Positions 15,277 through 24,282 of a stretch of 31,010 nucleotides of DNA are shown here, piece by piece. The notes beneath the pieces were generated by a model. The model was not told where the DNA came from. It was given only the letters and a program-made list of their open reading frames with translations, and searched no databases. The stretch's first letter is position 1, and each line of letters starts with the position of its first letter. The translations under genes and the position numbers were made by a program. This DNA comes from an uncultured Prevotella sp. (GTDB lineage: Bacteria > Bacteroidota > Bacteroidia > Bacteroidales > Bacteroidaceae): NCBI GenBank assembly GCA_900543975.1, contig UQTI01000036.1:1-31010 (forward strand), read 5' to 3'.

Positions 15277-16284
15277 ATGACAACAATGAAAGACATCTTG
15301 AACAGAATGTTGAACCACGAGGAACTTTCTCGTGAGGAGACAAAAAACATATTGTTAGGAATAACACGAAGCGAGTTTCCTGAAGAACAGATTACTGCTC
15401 TGCTCACAGGGTTGCAGATGAGAGGCATTACCGTTGACGAGCTCTTGGGCTTCAGAGACGGCATCTTGGAGAGCGGCGTGCCGGCCGTGCTCAACTGTGA
15501 CCGCTACATAGATGTGGTTGGAACAGGCGGCGACCGCAAGAACACGTTCAACATTTCAACCACATCGTGTTTCGTTATTGCAGGCGCGGGCTACAAGGTG
15601 GCAAAGCATGGCAACTATGCCTCTACATCTAAGAGCGGCGCTTCGAACGTCATTGAGCACCATGGCATAAAGTTTACAAACGACATCGACAAGCTTAACC
15701 GGTCTATAGACGAGTGTGGCATAGTTTATCTGCACGCCCAGCTCTTTGCACGCGCCATGAAGTTTGTCGGCCCTATACGCAAGGCGCTGCAGTTTCCTAC
15801 CTGTTTCAACCTGCTTGGTCCGCTTGTGAACCCCTCGAAGCCAAAATGTCAGTTGCTCGGCGTGGCAAATCTTGACCAAATGCGCCTATATAATAATGTG
15901 TATCAGAAAATCGGAATAGATTATGCCATCGTAAACAGCATCGACGGTTACGACGAGATTTCGCTTACAGGCAACTTCAAGGTCACGACCAACAACTATG
16001 AGCGCATCTTCAAACCCTCCGACCTCGGCCTGCGAACGGCTCGCCCTGAGGAACTTGTGGCTGGCGCCACGGAGGAAGAGGCTGCTCAGATTTTTGACAA
16101 CGTGCTTGCCAACAAGGCGCTTCCTGCGCAGAAAGACATTGTGTTGGCAAACGCAGCCTTCGGCATTCAGGTCTATGAGAAAGGACAGAAATCTATTGAA
16201 GAATGTCTCGACATAGCCCGCGAATCGTTGGAGAGCGGCAAGGCTCTTGAAACATTCAAGAAATTTGTGGAGCTCAACTCGTAA
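15277..16284 (+). CDS. trpD: Anthranilate phosphoribosyltransferase
   Basis: 335 residues. Transfers phosphoribose from PRPP to anthranilate. The PRPP-binding motif VGTGGDRKNTFNIST (81-95) and KHGNYASTSKSG (110-121) are present, as is the LLGPLVNPSKP segment. The annotated start gives MTTMKDIL. The second ATG at 15286 (MKDILNRML) matches the usual family start and is an equally good choice; neither has a clear ribosome-binding site. It is a separate gene, not fused to trpG, and is the first structural gene after the attenuator. Confidence 0.97.
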   Translation: MTTMKDILNRMLNHEELSREETKNILLGITRSEFPEEQITALLTGLQMRGITVDELLGFRDGILESGVPAVLNCDRYIDVVGTGGDRKNTFNISTTSCFVIAGAGYKVAKHGNYASTSKSGASNVIEHHGIKFTNDIDKLNRSIDECGIVYLHAQLFARAMKFVGPIRKALQFPTCFNLLGPLVNPSKPKCQLLGVANLDQMRLYNNVYQKIGIDYAIVNSIDGYDEISLTGNFKVTTNNYERIFKPSDLGLRTARPEELVAGATEEEAAQIFDNVLANKALPAQKDIVLANAAFGIQVYEKGQKSIEECLDIARESLESGKALETFKKFVELNS

Positions 16285-16305
16285 CCCCAAAAAGGAGAAA
16301 CCGGC

Positions 16306-17112
16306 ATGAAAGATATTCTTGAAGAGATCGTGGCTCATAAACGCACGGAGGTGGAGCGCATGAAGCAGCTTCTGAGCGAACGCGAGATACACAAACAGGT
16401 GGAGGCGATAATAGACTCTACACCAGCCCCACCCTCCATGAGCAAGGCGCTGAGAAGCTCAGAGACAGGCATTATTGCTGAATTTAAGCGCAAATCGCCT
16501 TCGAAAGGTTGGATAAAGGAGGAAGGACAACCCGATATAATTCCACTATCCTATGAGCAGAACGGAGCGGCAGCTGTAAGCATCTTGACAGATGAGCATT
16601 TTTTTGGCGGAGCTGACAGCTTTATGCTGAAAGCAAAGGAGAGCGGCTTAAACATTCCGATGCTCTATAAAAACTTCGTGATAGACGAATATCAGCTCTT
16701 TCAAGCTCGTCTGTGTGGTGCTTCGGCCGTGTTGCTTATTGCGGCTGACCTGAGGAAGAACGAATGCGGCGCTCTCGCACGAATGGCACACGACCTGCAG
16801 ATGGAGGTGTTGTTGGAGATGCATAGTGAGGCTGAAACCGAATATGCTGATGTGGTTGACCTTCAACGCGACATGTGCGGCATAAACAACCGTAACCTCG
16901 GAACGTTCATAACCGACGTGCAAAACTCGTTTCGTCTGGCAGCGCGTCTGCCAAAGGATGCGTGCTGTGTGAGCGAGAGCGGAATATCTAACCCCGACAC
17001 GGTACAGACGTTACGTCTGGCTGGCTTCAACGGTTTCCTTATTGGCGAAAACTTCATGAAGAGCGAAAACCCCGGAAAGGCGCTTGGAGAATTTATAAAA
17101 GCGCTTAGATGA
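16306..17112 (+). CDS. trpC: Indole-3-glycerol phosphate synthase
   Basis: 268 residues, monofunctional. It closes the indole ring from carboxyphenylamino-deoxyribulose phosphate. Motifs in order: IIAEFKRKSPSKGWI (catalytic Lys and phosphate contact), SILTDEHFFGGADSF, MLYKNFVIDEYQLFQAR (catalytic Lys), VLLEMHSEAE (Glu), GINNRNLGTF and VSESGISNPDTV. The gene starts 22 bp after trpD and has an AAGGAG ribosome-binding site, so it is in the same operon. Confidence 0.97.
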   Translation: MKDILEEIVAHKRTEVERMKQLLSEREIHKQVEAIIDSTPAPPSMSKALRSSETGIIAEFKRKSPSKGWIKEEGQPDIIPLSYEQNGAAAVSILTDEHFFGGADSFMLKAKESGLNIPMLYKNFVIDEYQLFQARLCGASAVLLIAADLRKNECGALARMAHDLQMEVLLEMHSEAETEYADVVDLQRDMCGINNRNLGTFITDVQNSFRLAARLPKDACCVSESGISNPDTVQTLRLAGFNGFLIGENFMKSENPGKALGEFIKALR

Positions 17113-17239
17113 GAACATTAAGGTTTTTGTCTTTTGGTCAAAATGAGGAAAAGCAGAAAAGGAAACAAGAAAAAACTTGAGACAAGATGCTTGGCTAAGA
17201 TTAAAAACTTAAACCAAAAACATAAAAAAACAGAACATT

Positions 17240-17962
17240 ATGCTGATAAAAGTATGCGGACTGCGCGAGGCCGAAAACATAAAGGCTGTTGACGATCTTG
17301 GGGTCGACATGACAGGATTTATCTTTGCGCCACAAAGCAAGAGATATGTGGAGATGATAAGCTCATGTGCCGGCACCATGCCCGACTACTCGGAAGCGCG
17401 GCTGAAAGCTCTAAAAAATCAACAGCCGACAAACGAACAGGAGAAGCCGGCAGACGCACAGGAGACACATCCTAAGCGTGTGGGCGTGTTTGTGGATGAC
17501 ATGCCTCAGAACATTATCACCCGAATATATAATTATGCTCTCGACTATGTGCAGCTGCACGGCGAGGAAAGTGTGGTAATGATCGAGAACCTAAAAGAGA
17601 GCGTGGCAGACGGTATTGCTCCAAACCTTAAAATCATTAAGGCCATAAGCATCAGTTCTGCTGCCGATTTTGAGACGTGTGCACAATATGAAGGAGTGGC
17701 AGACATGTTACTCTTCGACACAAAGTGTGACACAAGAGGAGGAAGCGGAAGACAGTTTGACTGGTCTCTGCTAAACCATTATCACGGCACCACCCCGTTC
17801 TTGCTGAGCGGAGGCATTGGCCCCGACGATGCAGAAGCCATATCGCAAATTGATCACCCCATGTTTGCAGGCATCGACCTGAACTCGCGCTTTGAAACAG
17901 CTCCAGGCGTGAAAGACGTGGAGATGTTGCGTGGCTTTATTGAAAAGATAAAAAAGTGTTAG
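17240..17962 (+). CDS. trpF: Phosphoribosylanthranilate isomerase
   Basis: 240 residues, longer than the usual 200-220. The catalytic Cys6 (KVCG), the D160 region (LLFDTKCDTRGGSGRQFDW), the phosphate-binding LLSGGI and the C-terminal LNSRFETAPGVKD are all present. The extra length is a polar insertion at about residues 45-79, rich in Q, E, K and P (LKNQQPTNEQEKPADAQE). It sits in the loop between the first strands of the barrel and the VGVFVDD strand. It is separate from trpC, 127 bp downstream. Its stop codon overlaps the first of two GTTAG-aaa-CTAAC hairpins. Confidence 0.96.
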   Translation: MLIKVCGLREAENIKAVDDLGVDMTGFIFAPQSKRYVEMISSCAGTMPDYSEARLKALKNQQPTNEQEKPADAQETHPKRVGVFVDDMPQNIITRIYNYALDYVQLHGEESVVMIENLKESVADGIAPNLKIIKAISISSAADFETCAQYEGVADMLLFDTKCDTRGGSGRQFDWSLLNHYHGTTPFLLSGGIGPDDAEAISQIDHPMFAGIDLNSRFETAPGVKDVEMLRGFIEKIKKC

Positions 17963-18003
17963 AAACTAACAGAAACGATAAAGAACCGTTAGAAACTAAC
18001 AGA
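17958..18003. repeat. Two copies of GTTAGAAACTAACAGA in the trpF-trpA spacer
   Basis: Exact copies at 17958-17973 and 17988-18003, 30-bp period. Each is itself a five-pair hairpin (GTTAG-aaa-CTAAC). The first copy includes the trpF stop codon. Confidence 0.85.
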
Positions 18004-18072
18004 GAGTAAGAAACACACAATAATTTTAAACTCATGGTGACGTTTTAATGCCACCTTCGAACAAGGATAACT

Positions 18073-18858
18073 ATGGATAAAACGAACAAGATCAACAAAC
18101 TGTTTGCTGAGAGAGGCGACCGCAAACTGTTGTCACTTTATTTCTGTGCCGGATGCCCTACGCTTGAAGGCACAGCCGACGTGATTCTGACCATGCAGAA
18201 GCGTGGCATAGACATGATAGAAGTGGGCATCCCGTTTAGCGACCCTCTGGCTGACGGACCTGTTATTCAGAGCGCGGGAACAATGGCGCTAAAGAACGGA
18301 ATGACGCTAAAGCGCATCTTTGAACAGCTCACAGCCATAAAGCAAGAAGTGACCATTCCGCTTGTGCTTATGGGCTACCTTAACGTCATCATGCACTATG
18401 GCGTGGAAGCTTTCTGCAAGAGTTGTGTGGAGGCTGGCGTGTCGGGAATGATCATCCCTGACCTTCCCTTCGACGACTACATGAAGGTTGTGAAGCCTAT
18501 TGCAGACCGTTACGATCTGCGCGTGATAATGATGATCACGCCTGAAACGAGCGAGGAACGAATAAGATTTATTGATGAACACACAGACGGATTCATTTAT
18601 ATGGTGAGCAGCGCAAGCATCACGGGAGTACAACAAAGCTTTGGCGACGCAAAGCTCGAATATTTCCGTCACATCAACTCAATGAACCTTCGCAACCCAC
18701 GCATGATTGGCTTCGGCATAAGCAACAAACAAACGTTGCAGAGCGCTCAAGACAACGCCGCGGGAGCAATTATAGGAAGCAAGTTTGTGACCCTTCTTAG
18801 AGAAACACAAGATCCCTCGCTGGCTCTCGACAAGCTGTTTGAAGCTCTTGAGAAATGA
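18073..18858 (+). CDS. trpA: Tryptophan synthase alpha subunit
   Basis: 261 residues. Cleaves indole-glycerol phosphate to indole and glyceraldehyde 3-phosphate. The catalytic E50 (MIEVGIPFSDPLADGP) and D61 in the same motif are present, together with MGYLNVIMHYG, GMIIPDLPFDDY and the phosphate-binding YMVSSASITGVQ and GFGISN. It works as an alpha-beta complex with TrpB, channelling indole. It precedes trpB here, the reverse of the common trpB-trpA order, with a 185-bp spacer instead of the usual short or overlapping junction. Confidence 0.97.
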   Translation: MDKTNKINKLFAERGDRKLLSLYFCAGCPTLEGTADVILTMQKRGIDMIEVGIPFSDPLADGPVIQSAGTMALKNGMTLKRIFEQLTAIKQEVTIPLVLMGYLNVIMHYGVEAFCKSCVEAGVSGMIIPDLPFDDYMKVVKPIADRYDLRVIMMITPETSEERIRFIDEHTDGFIYMVSSASITGVQQSFGDAKLEYFRHINSMNLRNPRMIGFGISNKQTLQSAQDNAAGAIIGSKFVTLLRETQDPSLALDKLFEALEK

Positions 18859-18900
18859 GGACAAGAGGATAAAGCAGAAACACAAAAAAAAAGATGTTTG

Positions 18901-18983
18901 AGCCAAGAGGGTTTAGCCAAAGAATGGAAACCAAGATGGTTAACCAAAGACGGCTAACCAAAGACGGCTAACCAGGGAAGTTT
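18901..18983. repeat. 14-bp tandem repeats in the trpA-trpB spacer
   Basis: AACCAAAGACGGCT at 18942-18955 and 18956-18969 is exact. AACCAGGGAAGTTT (18970-18983), AACCAAGATGGTT (from 18929) and two AGCCAA-initial units upstream (18901 and 18915) are degenerate copies. Confidence 0.8.
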
Positions 18984-19043
18984 CAGACAAGAGGTTCAGA
19001 ATTTTCTTTTATAAAAAAAGCGGAACAAAAAATAGAGATAAAG

Positions 19044-20252
19044 ATGGAAAAGAAATATAAGGTTGACGAGAAAGGATTTTACGGCCAGTTTGGAGGAGCT
19101 TATGTGCCTGAGATATTATATAAATGTGTGACCGACTTGCAGAAGGCTTATCTGCCGATAATAGAGAGCAAAGAGTTTCAGGACGAATATTACGCCTTGC
19201 TGAAAGATTATGTGGGACGACCCTCGCCTCTCTATTATGCTAAGCGCATGAGCGAGAAATATGGTTGCAAACTCTATCTTAAACGCGAAGACTTGAACCA
19301 CACAGGAGCACACAAGATAAACAACACGGTGGGACAGATCTTGATGGCAAAGAAGATGGGCAAGAAGCGCATTATTGCCGAGACAGGGGCTGGACAGCAC
19401 GGCGTGGCTACGGCTACGGTTTGTGCGCTCATGAACATGGAGTGTGAGATCTTCATGGGAAAGACCGATGTGGAGCGTCAGCACACAAATGTGGAAAGAA
19501 TGAAGATGCTGGGAGCTAAAGTGCACCCCGTGACAACAGGCAACATGACGCTTAGCGACGCTTGCTCAGAAGCCATTCGCGACTGGTGCTGTCATCCGCA
19601 AGACACGTTCTATATCGTGGGAAGCACAATGGGGCCACACCCCTACCCCGACATCGTGGCAAAGATGCAGAGCATCATATCGAAAGAGCTGAAATGGCAG
19701 TTGGAGGAAAAGATTGGACGCAACTATCCCGACTATCTCGTGGCGTGTGTGGGAGGCGGCAGCAACGCAGCTGGAACAATCTACCATTATATTGATGACG
19801 ACCGCGTGAAGATATATCTGGCAGAAGCTGGCGGCCACGGAACCGATACCGACTATACGGCAGCAACCATGCATTGTGGTACGGAGGGAATAATTCACGG
19901 AGCACGTACGCTTGTCATGCAGACCGACGACGGACAGATAAAAGAGGCGTTCACCATATCGGCCGGACTCGATTATCCTGGCATCGGTCCCATGCACGCT
20001 GACCTTGCGAAAAAGGGACGCACACATGTGTTGGCCATTAACGACAACGAGGCAATAAGAGCAGGCTATGAGCTCACACGAATGGAGGGCATCATTCCAG
20101 CTATAGAGAGCGCGCACGCCGTGGCTGCTCTCTCGAAGATTACGTTCCAGCCAGACGATGTGGTGGTGCTGACCGTGAGCGGACGAGGAGACAAGGACGT
20201 TGAAACCTATCTCGCAAATAAAGACATGGCTGGAGAATATGGACAGTTCTGA
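19044..20252 (+). CDS. trpB: Tryptophan synthase beta subunit (PLP enzyme)
   Basis: 402 residues, standard length (TrpB1 type). Joins indole and serine. The PLP-binding Lys is K91 (EDLNHTGAHKINNT), with catalytic E113 (AETGAGQHG). The glycine-rich phosphate loop VACVGGGSNAAG, the EAGGHG segment and the C-terminal LTVSGRGDKDV are present. The N-terminus GFYGQFGGAYVPE is family-typical. Its position after trpA, with tandem repeats in both neighbouring spacers, fits the rearranged operon. Confidence 0.98.
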   Translation: MEKKYKVDEKGFYGQFGGAYVPEILYKCVTDLQKAYLPIIESKEFQDEYYALLKDYVGRPSPLYYAKRMSEKYGCKLYLKREDLNHTGAHKINNTVGQILMAKKMGKKRIIAETGAGQHGVATATVCALMNMECEIFMGKTDVERQHTNVERMKMLGAKVHPVTTGNMTLSDACSEAIRDWCCHPQDTFYIVGSTMGPHPYPDIVAKMQSIISKELKWQLEEKIGRNYPDYLVACVGGGSNAAGTIYHYIDDDRVKIYLAEAGGHGTDTDYTAATMHCGTEGIIHGARTLVMQTDDGQIKEAFTISAGLDYPGIGPMHADLAKKGRTHVLAINDNEAIRAGYELTRMEGIIPAIESAHAVAALSKITFQPDDVVVLTVSGRGDKDVETYLANKDMAGEYGQF

Positions 20253-20275
20253 TTGCAGGGGGTTGTTAAAAGAAA

Positions 20276-20363
20276 GCTCATCAACAAATGGCTCATCAAC
20301 AAATGGTTCATTAACAAATGGTTCATTAAAAGATTGTTCATTAACAAAAAGGGTTCATTAATG
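20276..20363. repeat. 15-bp tandem repeat array in the trpB-trpE spacer
   Basis: GCTCATCAACAAATG at 20276-20290 and 20291-20305 is exact. GTTCATTAACAAATG (20306-20320), GTTCATTAAAAGATT (20321-20335), GTTCATTAACAAAAA (20336-20350) and a partial GTTCATTAATG (20353-20363) follow. The array ends 17 bp before the trpE ATG. The repeats contain ATG...TAA mini-frames of 3-8 codons, which could affect trpE initiation. Confidence 0.9.
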
Positions 20364-20379
20364 TAAAAAGAAAAAGAAT

Positions 20380-21801
20380 ATGTTTAAATATAAAACATTC
20401 TCACGCACAATATTGGCAGACCTCTACACCCCCGTGGCTGTCTACATGCGCTTGCGTGACCTTTATCCGCAAAGCGCGTTAATGGAAAGTTCCGACTATC
20501 ATGATGCGTCAAACAGCAGTTCGTTTGTAGGAATCTATCCGCTTGGTAGCGTGGCTATAAGCCATGGTAAGGCAACGCTGGCTTTTCCAAACGGAATGAG
20601 TCAGACACATGAGGTGAACGGCTCCTACCGTTGTGACAAAGCAATAAACGAGTTCATACATGCGTTCAGCATAGAAGGCGAAGACGCACGCTTTTGCGGA
20701 CTGTATGGTTACACCTCGTTCAACGCCGTTCGCTATTTTGAAAACATCAACGTCAAGGACACAACCATGGAGAAGAACGATGCTCCCGACATGCTCTACA
20801 TAATGTATCGTGACATCATTGTCTTTGACCATTTCAACAACAAGATGACCCTCGTGACCCTCGTGGAAGACACAGCCAATAAAGAGGCCATGGAAAAGCA
20901 AGGAGCCAGTCAGCTCGACGCTCTTGAGATGGGAATAAACCGACAAAGCGTGAAGCCCTACGGATTCCATCCTGTAGGCAATTACTCCTCGCCGCTTACC
21001 GATGAGGAACATAAGGCCAACATTCGTCGCGGCATAAAACATTGTCTGCGCGGCGATGTGTTCCAGATAGTGATCTCTCGCCGGTTTGTTCAACGTTATG
21101 AGGGCGACGACTTTAAGCTCTATCGTGCTTTGAGAAGCATTAACCCATCGCCCTATCTGTTCTATTTCGACTTTGGCGGCTTCCGCATTTTCGGTTCCTC
21201 ACCCGAGACCCATTGCCGCATTGAGGGCCGAAAGGCTTATATCGACCCCATTGCAGGAACGACAAAGCGCACAGGCGATGCGGAGGCCGACAAACAAGGT
21301 GCCGAATATCTGCGTAATGATCCTAAAGAGAACGCGGAGCATGTGATGCTCGTTGACCTTGCACGAAACGACTTGAGCCGCAACTGCCACAACGTGAAGG
21401 TCGACTTCTACAAGGATCTGCAATATTATTCTCACGTCATTCATCTTGTGAGCCGTGTGAGCGGAGAGCTTGACGACAACGCAGACCCTATAAAAGCATT
21501 CATAGACACGTTCCCTGCAGGAACATTGTCGGGCGCTCCAAAGGTGAGAGCCATGCAGCTAATCAGCGAGTATGAACCTCATAACCGTGGAGCATACGGC
21601 GGATGTATCGGTTATATTGGCATGAACGGCAACCTGAACCAAGCAATCACCATAAGAACGTTTGTAAGCAGAAACGGCGAGCTGTGGTTCCAGGCAGGTG
21701 GCGGCATCGTGGCAAAAAGCAACGAAGACTATGAGCTGCAGGAAGTTAACAACAAGTTGGGGGCTTTGCGACGCGCAATAGCGTTGGCAGAAGAAATGTA
21801 A
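20380..21801 (+). CDS. trpE: Anthranilate synthase component I
   Basis: 473 residues. Uses chorismate and ammonia to make anthranilate. The N-terminal domain has LMES (34-37), equivalent to the LLES tryptophan feedback site, so allosteric inhibition is likely. The chorismate-binding domain shows GDVFQIVISRRF, YLFYFDFGGFRIFGSSPE, PIAGTTKRTG, DLARNDLSRN, TFPAGTLSGAPKVRAM and QAGGGIVAKSNEDYELQEV. All are standard. It is followed 14 bp later by trpG, its glutamine amidotransferase partner. Confidence 0.97.
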   Translation: MFKYKTFSRTILADLYTPVAVYMRLRDLYPQSALMESSDYHDASNSSSFVGIYPLGSVAISHGKATLAFPNGMSQTHEVNGSYRCDKAINEFIHAFSIEGEDARFCGLYGYTSFNAVRYFENINVKDTTMEKNDAPDMLYIMYRDIIVFDHFNNKMTLVTLVEDTANKEAMEKQGASQLDALEMGINRQSVKPYGFHPVGNYSSPLTDEEHKANIRRGIKHCLRGDVFQIVISRRFVQRYEGDDFKLYRALRSINPSPYLFYFDFGGFRIFGSSPETHCRIEGRKAYIDPIAGTTKRTGDAEADKQGAEYLRNDPKENAEHVMLVDLARNDLSRNCHNVKVDFYKDLQYYSHVIHLVSRVSGELDDNADPIKAFIDTFPAGTLSGAPKVRAMQLISEYEPHNRGAYGGCIGYIGMNGNLNQAITIRTFVSRNGELWFQAGGGIVAKSNEDYELQEVNNKLGALRRAIALAEEM

Positions 21802-21815
21802 AAAAACAAGAAATT

Positions 21816-22379
21816 ATGAAGATTGTAATAATAGACAACTACGATTCCTTCACATACAATCTGTCACACCTTGTGAAGGAGCTTGGTGCCGACGTGACCG
21901 TTGTGCGCAACGACCAGTTTGAGTTGCCAGAGCTTGAACAGTTTGACAAGATCATTTTGAGTCCGGGCCCCGGCATTCCTGAAGAAGCCGGATTGCTTCT
22001 CGACGTCATTCGAACATATACAGGACGCAAACCCATGCTCGGCGTGTGTCTTGGGCATCAAGCCATTGGAGAGGTGTTTGGTGCAAAACTTATAAACCTG
22101 TCTGATGTTTATCATGGTGTGCAGACAGAAGGTACGCAGTTGGGCAACGATCCGATATTTGACGGGCTGCCTGAGAGAATTAAAATGGGACGATACCATA
22201 GTTGGGTTGTTGACAACAGCACCCTACCTTCGTGCCTTGAGGTCACAGCCACGACAGACGACGGCATGATTATGGCTCTCCGCCACAAAGATTACGACAT
22301 TCATGGCATCCAGTTTCATCCCGAGAGCGTGCTCACACCCGACGGACGAACCATTGTGGACAACTGGCTGAAGATGTGA
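21816..22379 (+). CDS. trpG: Anthranilate synthase component II (glutamine amidotransferase)
   Basis: 187 residues, a class I amidotransferase. The triad C78 (GVCLGHQAIGE), H168 and E170 (IQFHPES) is complete, and the oxyanion region LSPGPGIPEEAG is present. It supplies ammonia to TrpE. It may also serve aminodeoxychorismate synthase, as in other bacteria with a single small subunit. It is the last gene of the operon, followed by a strong hairpin. Confidence 0.97.
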   Translation: MKIVIIDNYDSFTYNLSHLVKELGADVTVVRNDQFELPELEQFDKIILSPGPGIPEEAGLLLDVIRTYTGRKPMLGVCLGHQAIGEVFGAKLINLSDVYHGVQTEGTQLGNDPIFDGLPERIKMGRYHSWVVDNSTLPSCLEVTATTDDGMIMALRHKDYDIHGIQFHPESVLTPDGRTIVDNWLKM

Positions 22380-22412
22380 ATGAAGAAAAGTCTGCTAAGA
22401 AGGTAAAACAAA

Positions 22413-22476
22413 GAAGGAAGTTAACGGACAATGTTGCTTTGTTGCAAAACAATAACAACGTCAGTTAACTTCCTTC
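22413..22476. terminator. Bidirectional terminator between trpG and the cinA-like gene
   Basis: GAAGGAAGTTAAC (22413-22425) and GTTAACTTCCTTC (22464-22476) form a perfect 13-bp stem, extendable by GAC/GTC after one mismatch. The flanks are A/T-rich. Read on the minus strand the stem is followed by TTTGTTTTACC; on the plus strand by AATATTTTC. It lies 33 bp past trpG and 49 bp past the convergent cinA-like gene. Confidence 0.8.
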
Positions 22477-22525
22477 AATATTTTCATTTATTTCATATAA
22501 TTTCCGTAAGGACGGAAGTGCAAAA

Positions 22526-23065
22526 CTACTTACCTATCACAATCTCCTTTGCATCTTCATCGCTCTCCTTCTTGGGAGCATGATCGGCAAGGAACTTAAG
22601 CAAAAGTTGCAGAGCCTTGCTTGTGGCGATTGCAAGGTTTATGTCGCGACCGAAATCCTCGGTAAGCTTAAGGGTCACAACCTCGTCAGCCGAACCGCAG
22701 GCAATCCAAATGGTTCCAACAGGATTGTCAGCTGTGCCGCCGCCAGGACCTGCCACGCCCGTTGTTGCAACTGCATAGTTTACATTAAGAGTTTTAATGG
22801 CACCCTTCACCATGGCCACGGCCACCTCTTCACATACAGCTGTCTTCTCTTCGAGCAGCTGGTGGTCTACGCCAAGGAGATTTTCTTTAACCTCGTTTGT
22901 GTAGCAAACAATGCCTCCCTTGAAATAGGCCGATGCTCCAGGAACGGCAATAATGGCTTCTGCTATGCGTCCGCCTGTGCAGCTTTCAGCTGTGCCTACT
23001 GTCTGTCCCGACTCATATAGATACTGTTGTATCTCACGGCTTAATACTTTCTTTTCGAATTCCAT
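22526..23065 (-). CDS. CinA C-terminal family protein (probable NMN amidohydrolase)
   Basis: 179 residues corresponding only to the C-terminal (PncC-type) domain of CinA. Family motifs are TAESCTGGRIAEAI (residues 23-36), GGIVCYTNEVK and ATTGVAGPGGGTADNPVGTIWIA. In characterised members this domain deamidates nicotinamide mononucleotide for NAD recycling. The N-terminal molybdopterin-binding-like domain of full CinA is absent, as in stand-alone PncC proteins. A charged C-terminal tail (KKESDEDAKE) is extra. It is the last gene of the minus-strand series. Confidence 0.9.
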   Translation of the reverse strand: MEFEKKVLSREIQQYLYESGQTVGTAESCTGGRIAEAIIAVPGASAYFKGGIVCYTNEVKENLLGVDHQLLEEKTAVCEEVAVAMVKGAIKTLNVNYAVATTGVAGPGGGTADNPVGTIWIACGSADEVVTLKLTEDFGRDINLAIATSKALQLLLKFLADHAPKKESDEDAKEIVIGK

Positions 23066-23199
23066 TCTATTCTTTATTTTTTGTTTTTATTTCTCTTTCT
23101 CTTTGACAAAAATCTGCCCATGCGCATAAGACGTTTATTTCAAGCTCAGAAAGCTTTTTTTTTCATGCACAAGATGTTTTTCTGCTCAAGCTCATGGCG

Positions 23200-24243
23200 T
23201 TATTTAAATGTCACCTTGCTAAAGGCAGGCTTATCGATGGTGCAGAAATCGTGGTCAAGATATTTATAATAGCCAGTAATGCCAATCATGGCTGCGTTGT
23301 CGGTGGTGTAGCTGAACTTAGGAATGTAAATTGTCCAACCATACTTCTTAGCATGTTCATGGAAAGCGTTGCGCAAACCGTTGTTTGCCGACACGCCGCC
23401 AGCCACAGCCACATGCTTGATGCCTGTTTGCTTGACAGCCTTACGAAGCTTGTTCATAAGAATGTCGACGATGGTAAACTCAAGACTGGCTGCAAGGTCG
23501 TTCTTGTGATGCTCCACAAAATCGGGATCATCGACAACCCACTTTCTCAAGCTGTAAAGGAACGATGTCTTAAGACCGCTGAAGCTGTAATCGAGCCCAG
23601 GGATGTGGGGCTCAGCAAAGGTATAAGCCTTGGGGTTGCCTTGACGGGCAAGGCGGTCAATAATTGGACCACCAGGATAACCAAGTCCCATAACCTTTGA
23701 ACACTTGTCGATGGCCTCGCCAGCAGCATCGTCAATAGTCTGTCCGAGAACCTCCATGTCGTTATAGGCGTTTACCTTAACGATCTGAGAGTTGCCTCCG
23801 CTAACGAGCAGACAGATGAAGGGGAATGGAGGTGCCGAGGTGTCGTCGTCGCTTTCTTTAATGAAATGGGCCATTACATGACCTTGCAGATGGTTAACGT
23901 CGATCATGGGAATGCCAAGACTACGGGCAAACCCCTTGGTGAAGCTCACGCCCACAAGAAGCGATCCCATGAGTCCGGGACCGCGTGTGAAGGCAACAGC
24001 CGTGAGCTGCTCTTTTGTTACGCCAGCACGCTTAAGGGCTGCCGATACCACAGGTACGATGTTCTGTTGATGGGCACGCGAAGCCAACTCGGGCACTACG
24101 CCACCATACTCGCGATGAACATCCTGTGAGGCTGTAACGTTGCTCAGCAGAACGCCGTTGCGCAACACAGCTGCCGACGTGTCGTCACAACTGCTCTCTA
24201 TACCTAATATATAAATGTCTTTCTTATCAGTTGTTTCTTCCAT
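23200..24243 (-). CDS. tsaD: tRNA N6-adenosine threonylcarbamoyltransferase
   Basis: The enzyme completes the t6A modification of ANN-decoding tRNAs together with TsaB and TsaE, and is usually essential. From the preferred start at 24243 it has 347 residues (MEETTDKKDIYILGIESSCDDT); the frame is open to 24270 but the extra nine residues are atypical. The ASKHA fold starts GIESSCDDTS. The metal ligands H118 and H122 (NHLQGHVMAHF) and the LLVSGGNSQIV, GYPGGP, FSGLKTS and VAGGVSANNGLR motifs are all present. It lies downstream of map, separated by a 16-bp tandem repeat array. Confidence 0.96.
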   Translation of the reverse strand: MEETTDKKDIYILGIESSCDDTSAAVLRNGVLLSNVTASQDVHREYGGVVPELASRAHQQNIVPVVSAALKRAGVTKEQLTAVAFTRGPGLMGSLLVGVSFTKGFARSLGIPMIDVNHLQGHVMAHFIKESDDDTSAPPFPFICLLVSGGNSQIVKVNAYNDMEVLGQTIDDAAGEAIDKCSKVMGLGYPGGPIIDRLARQGNPKAYTFAEPHIPGLDYSFSGLKTSFLYSLRKWVVDDPDFVEHHKNDLAASLEFTIVDILMNKLRKAVKQTGIKHVAVAGGVSANNGLRNAFHEHAKKYGWTIYIPKFSYTTDNAAMIGITGYYKYLDHDFCTIDKPAFSKVTFK

Positions 24244-24282
24244 TTTTTTTACTATTGCTTTAAACAACAAACTAAGTTAAAA

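Noticed and set aside
20276..20363. CRISPR-like array
   Set aside because: The 15-bp units are directly tandem without spacers, so it is a simple tandem repeat.
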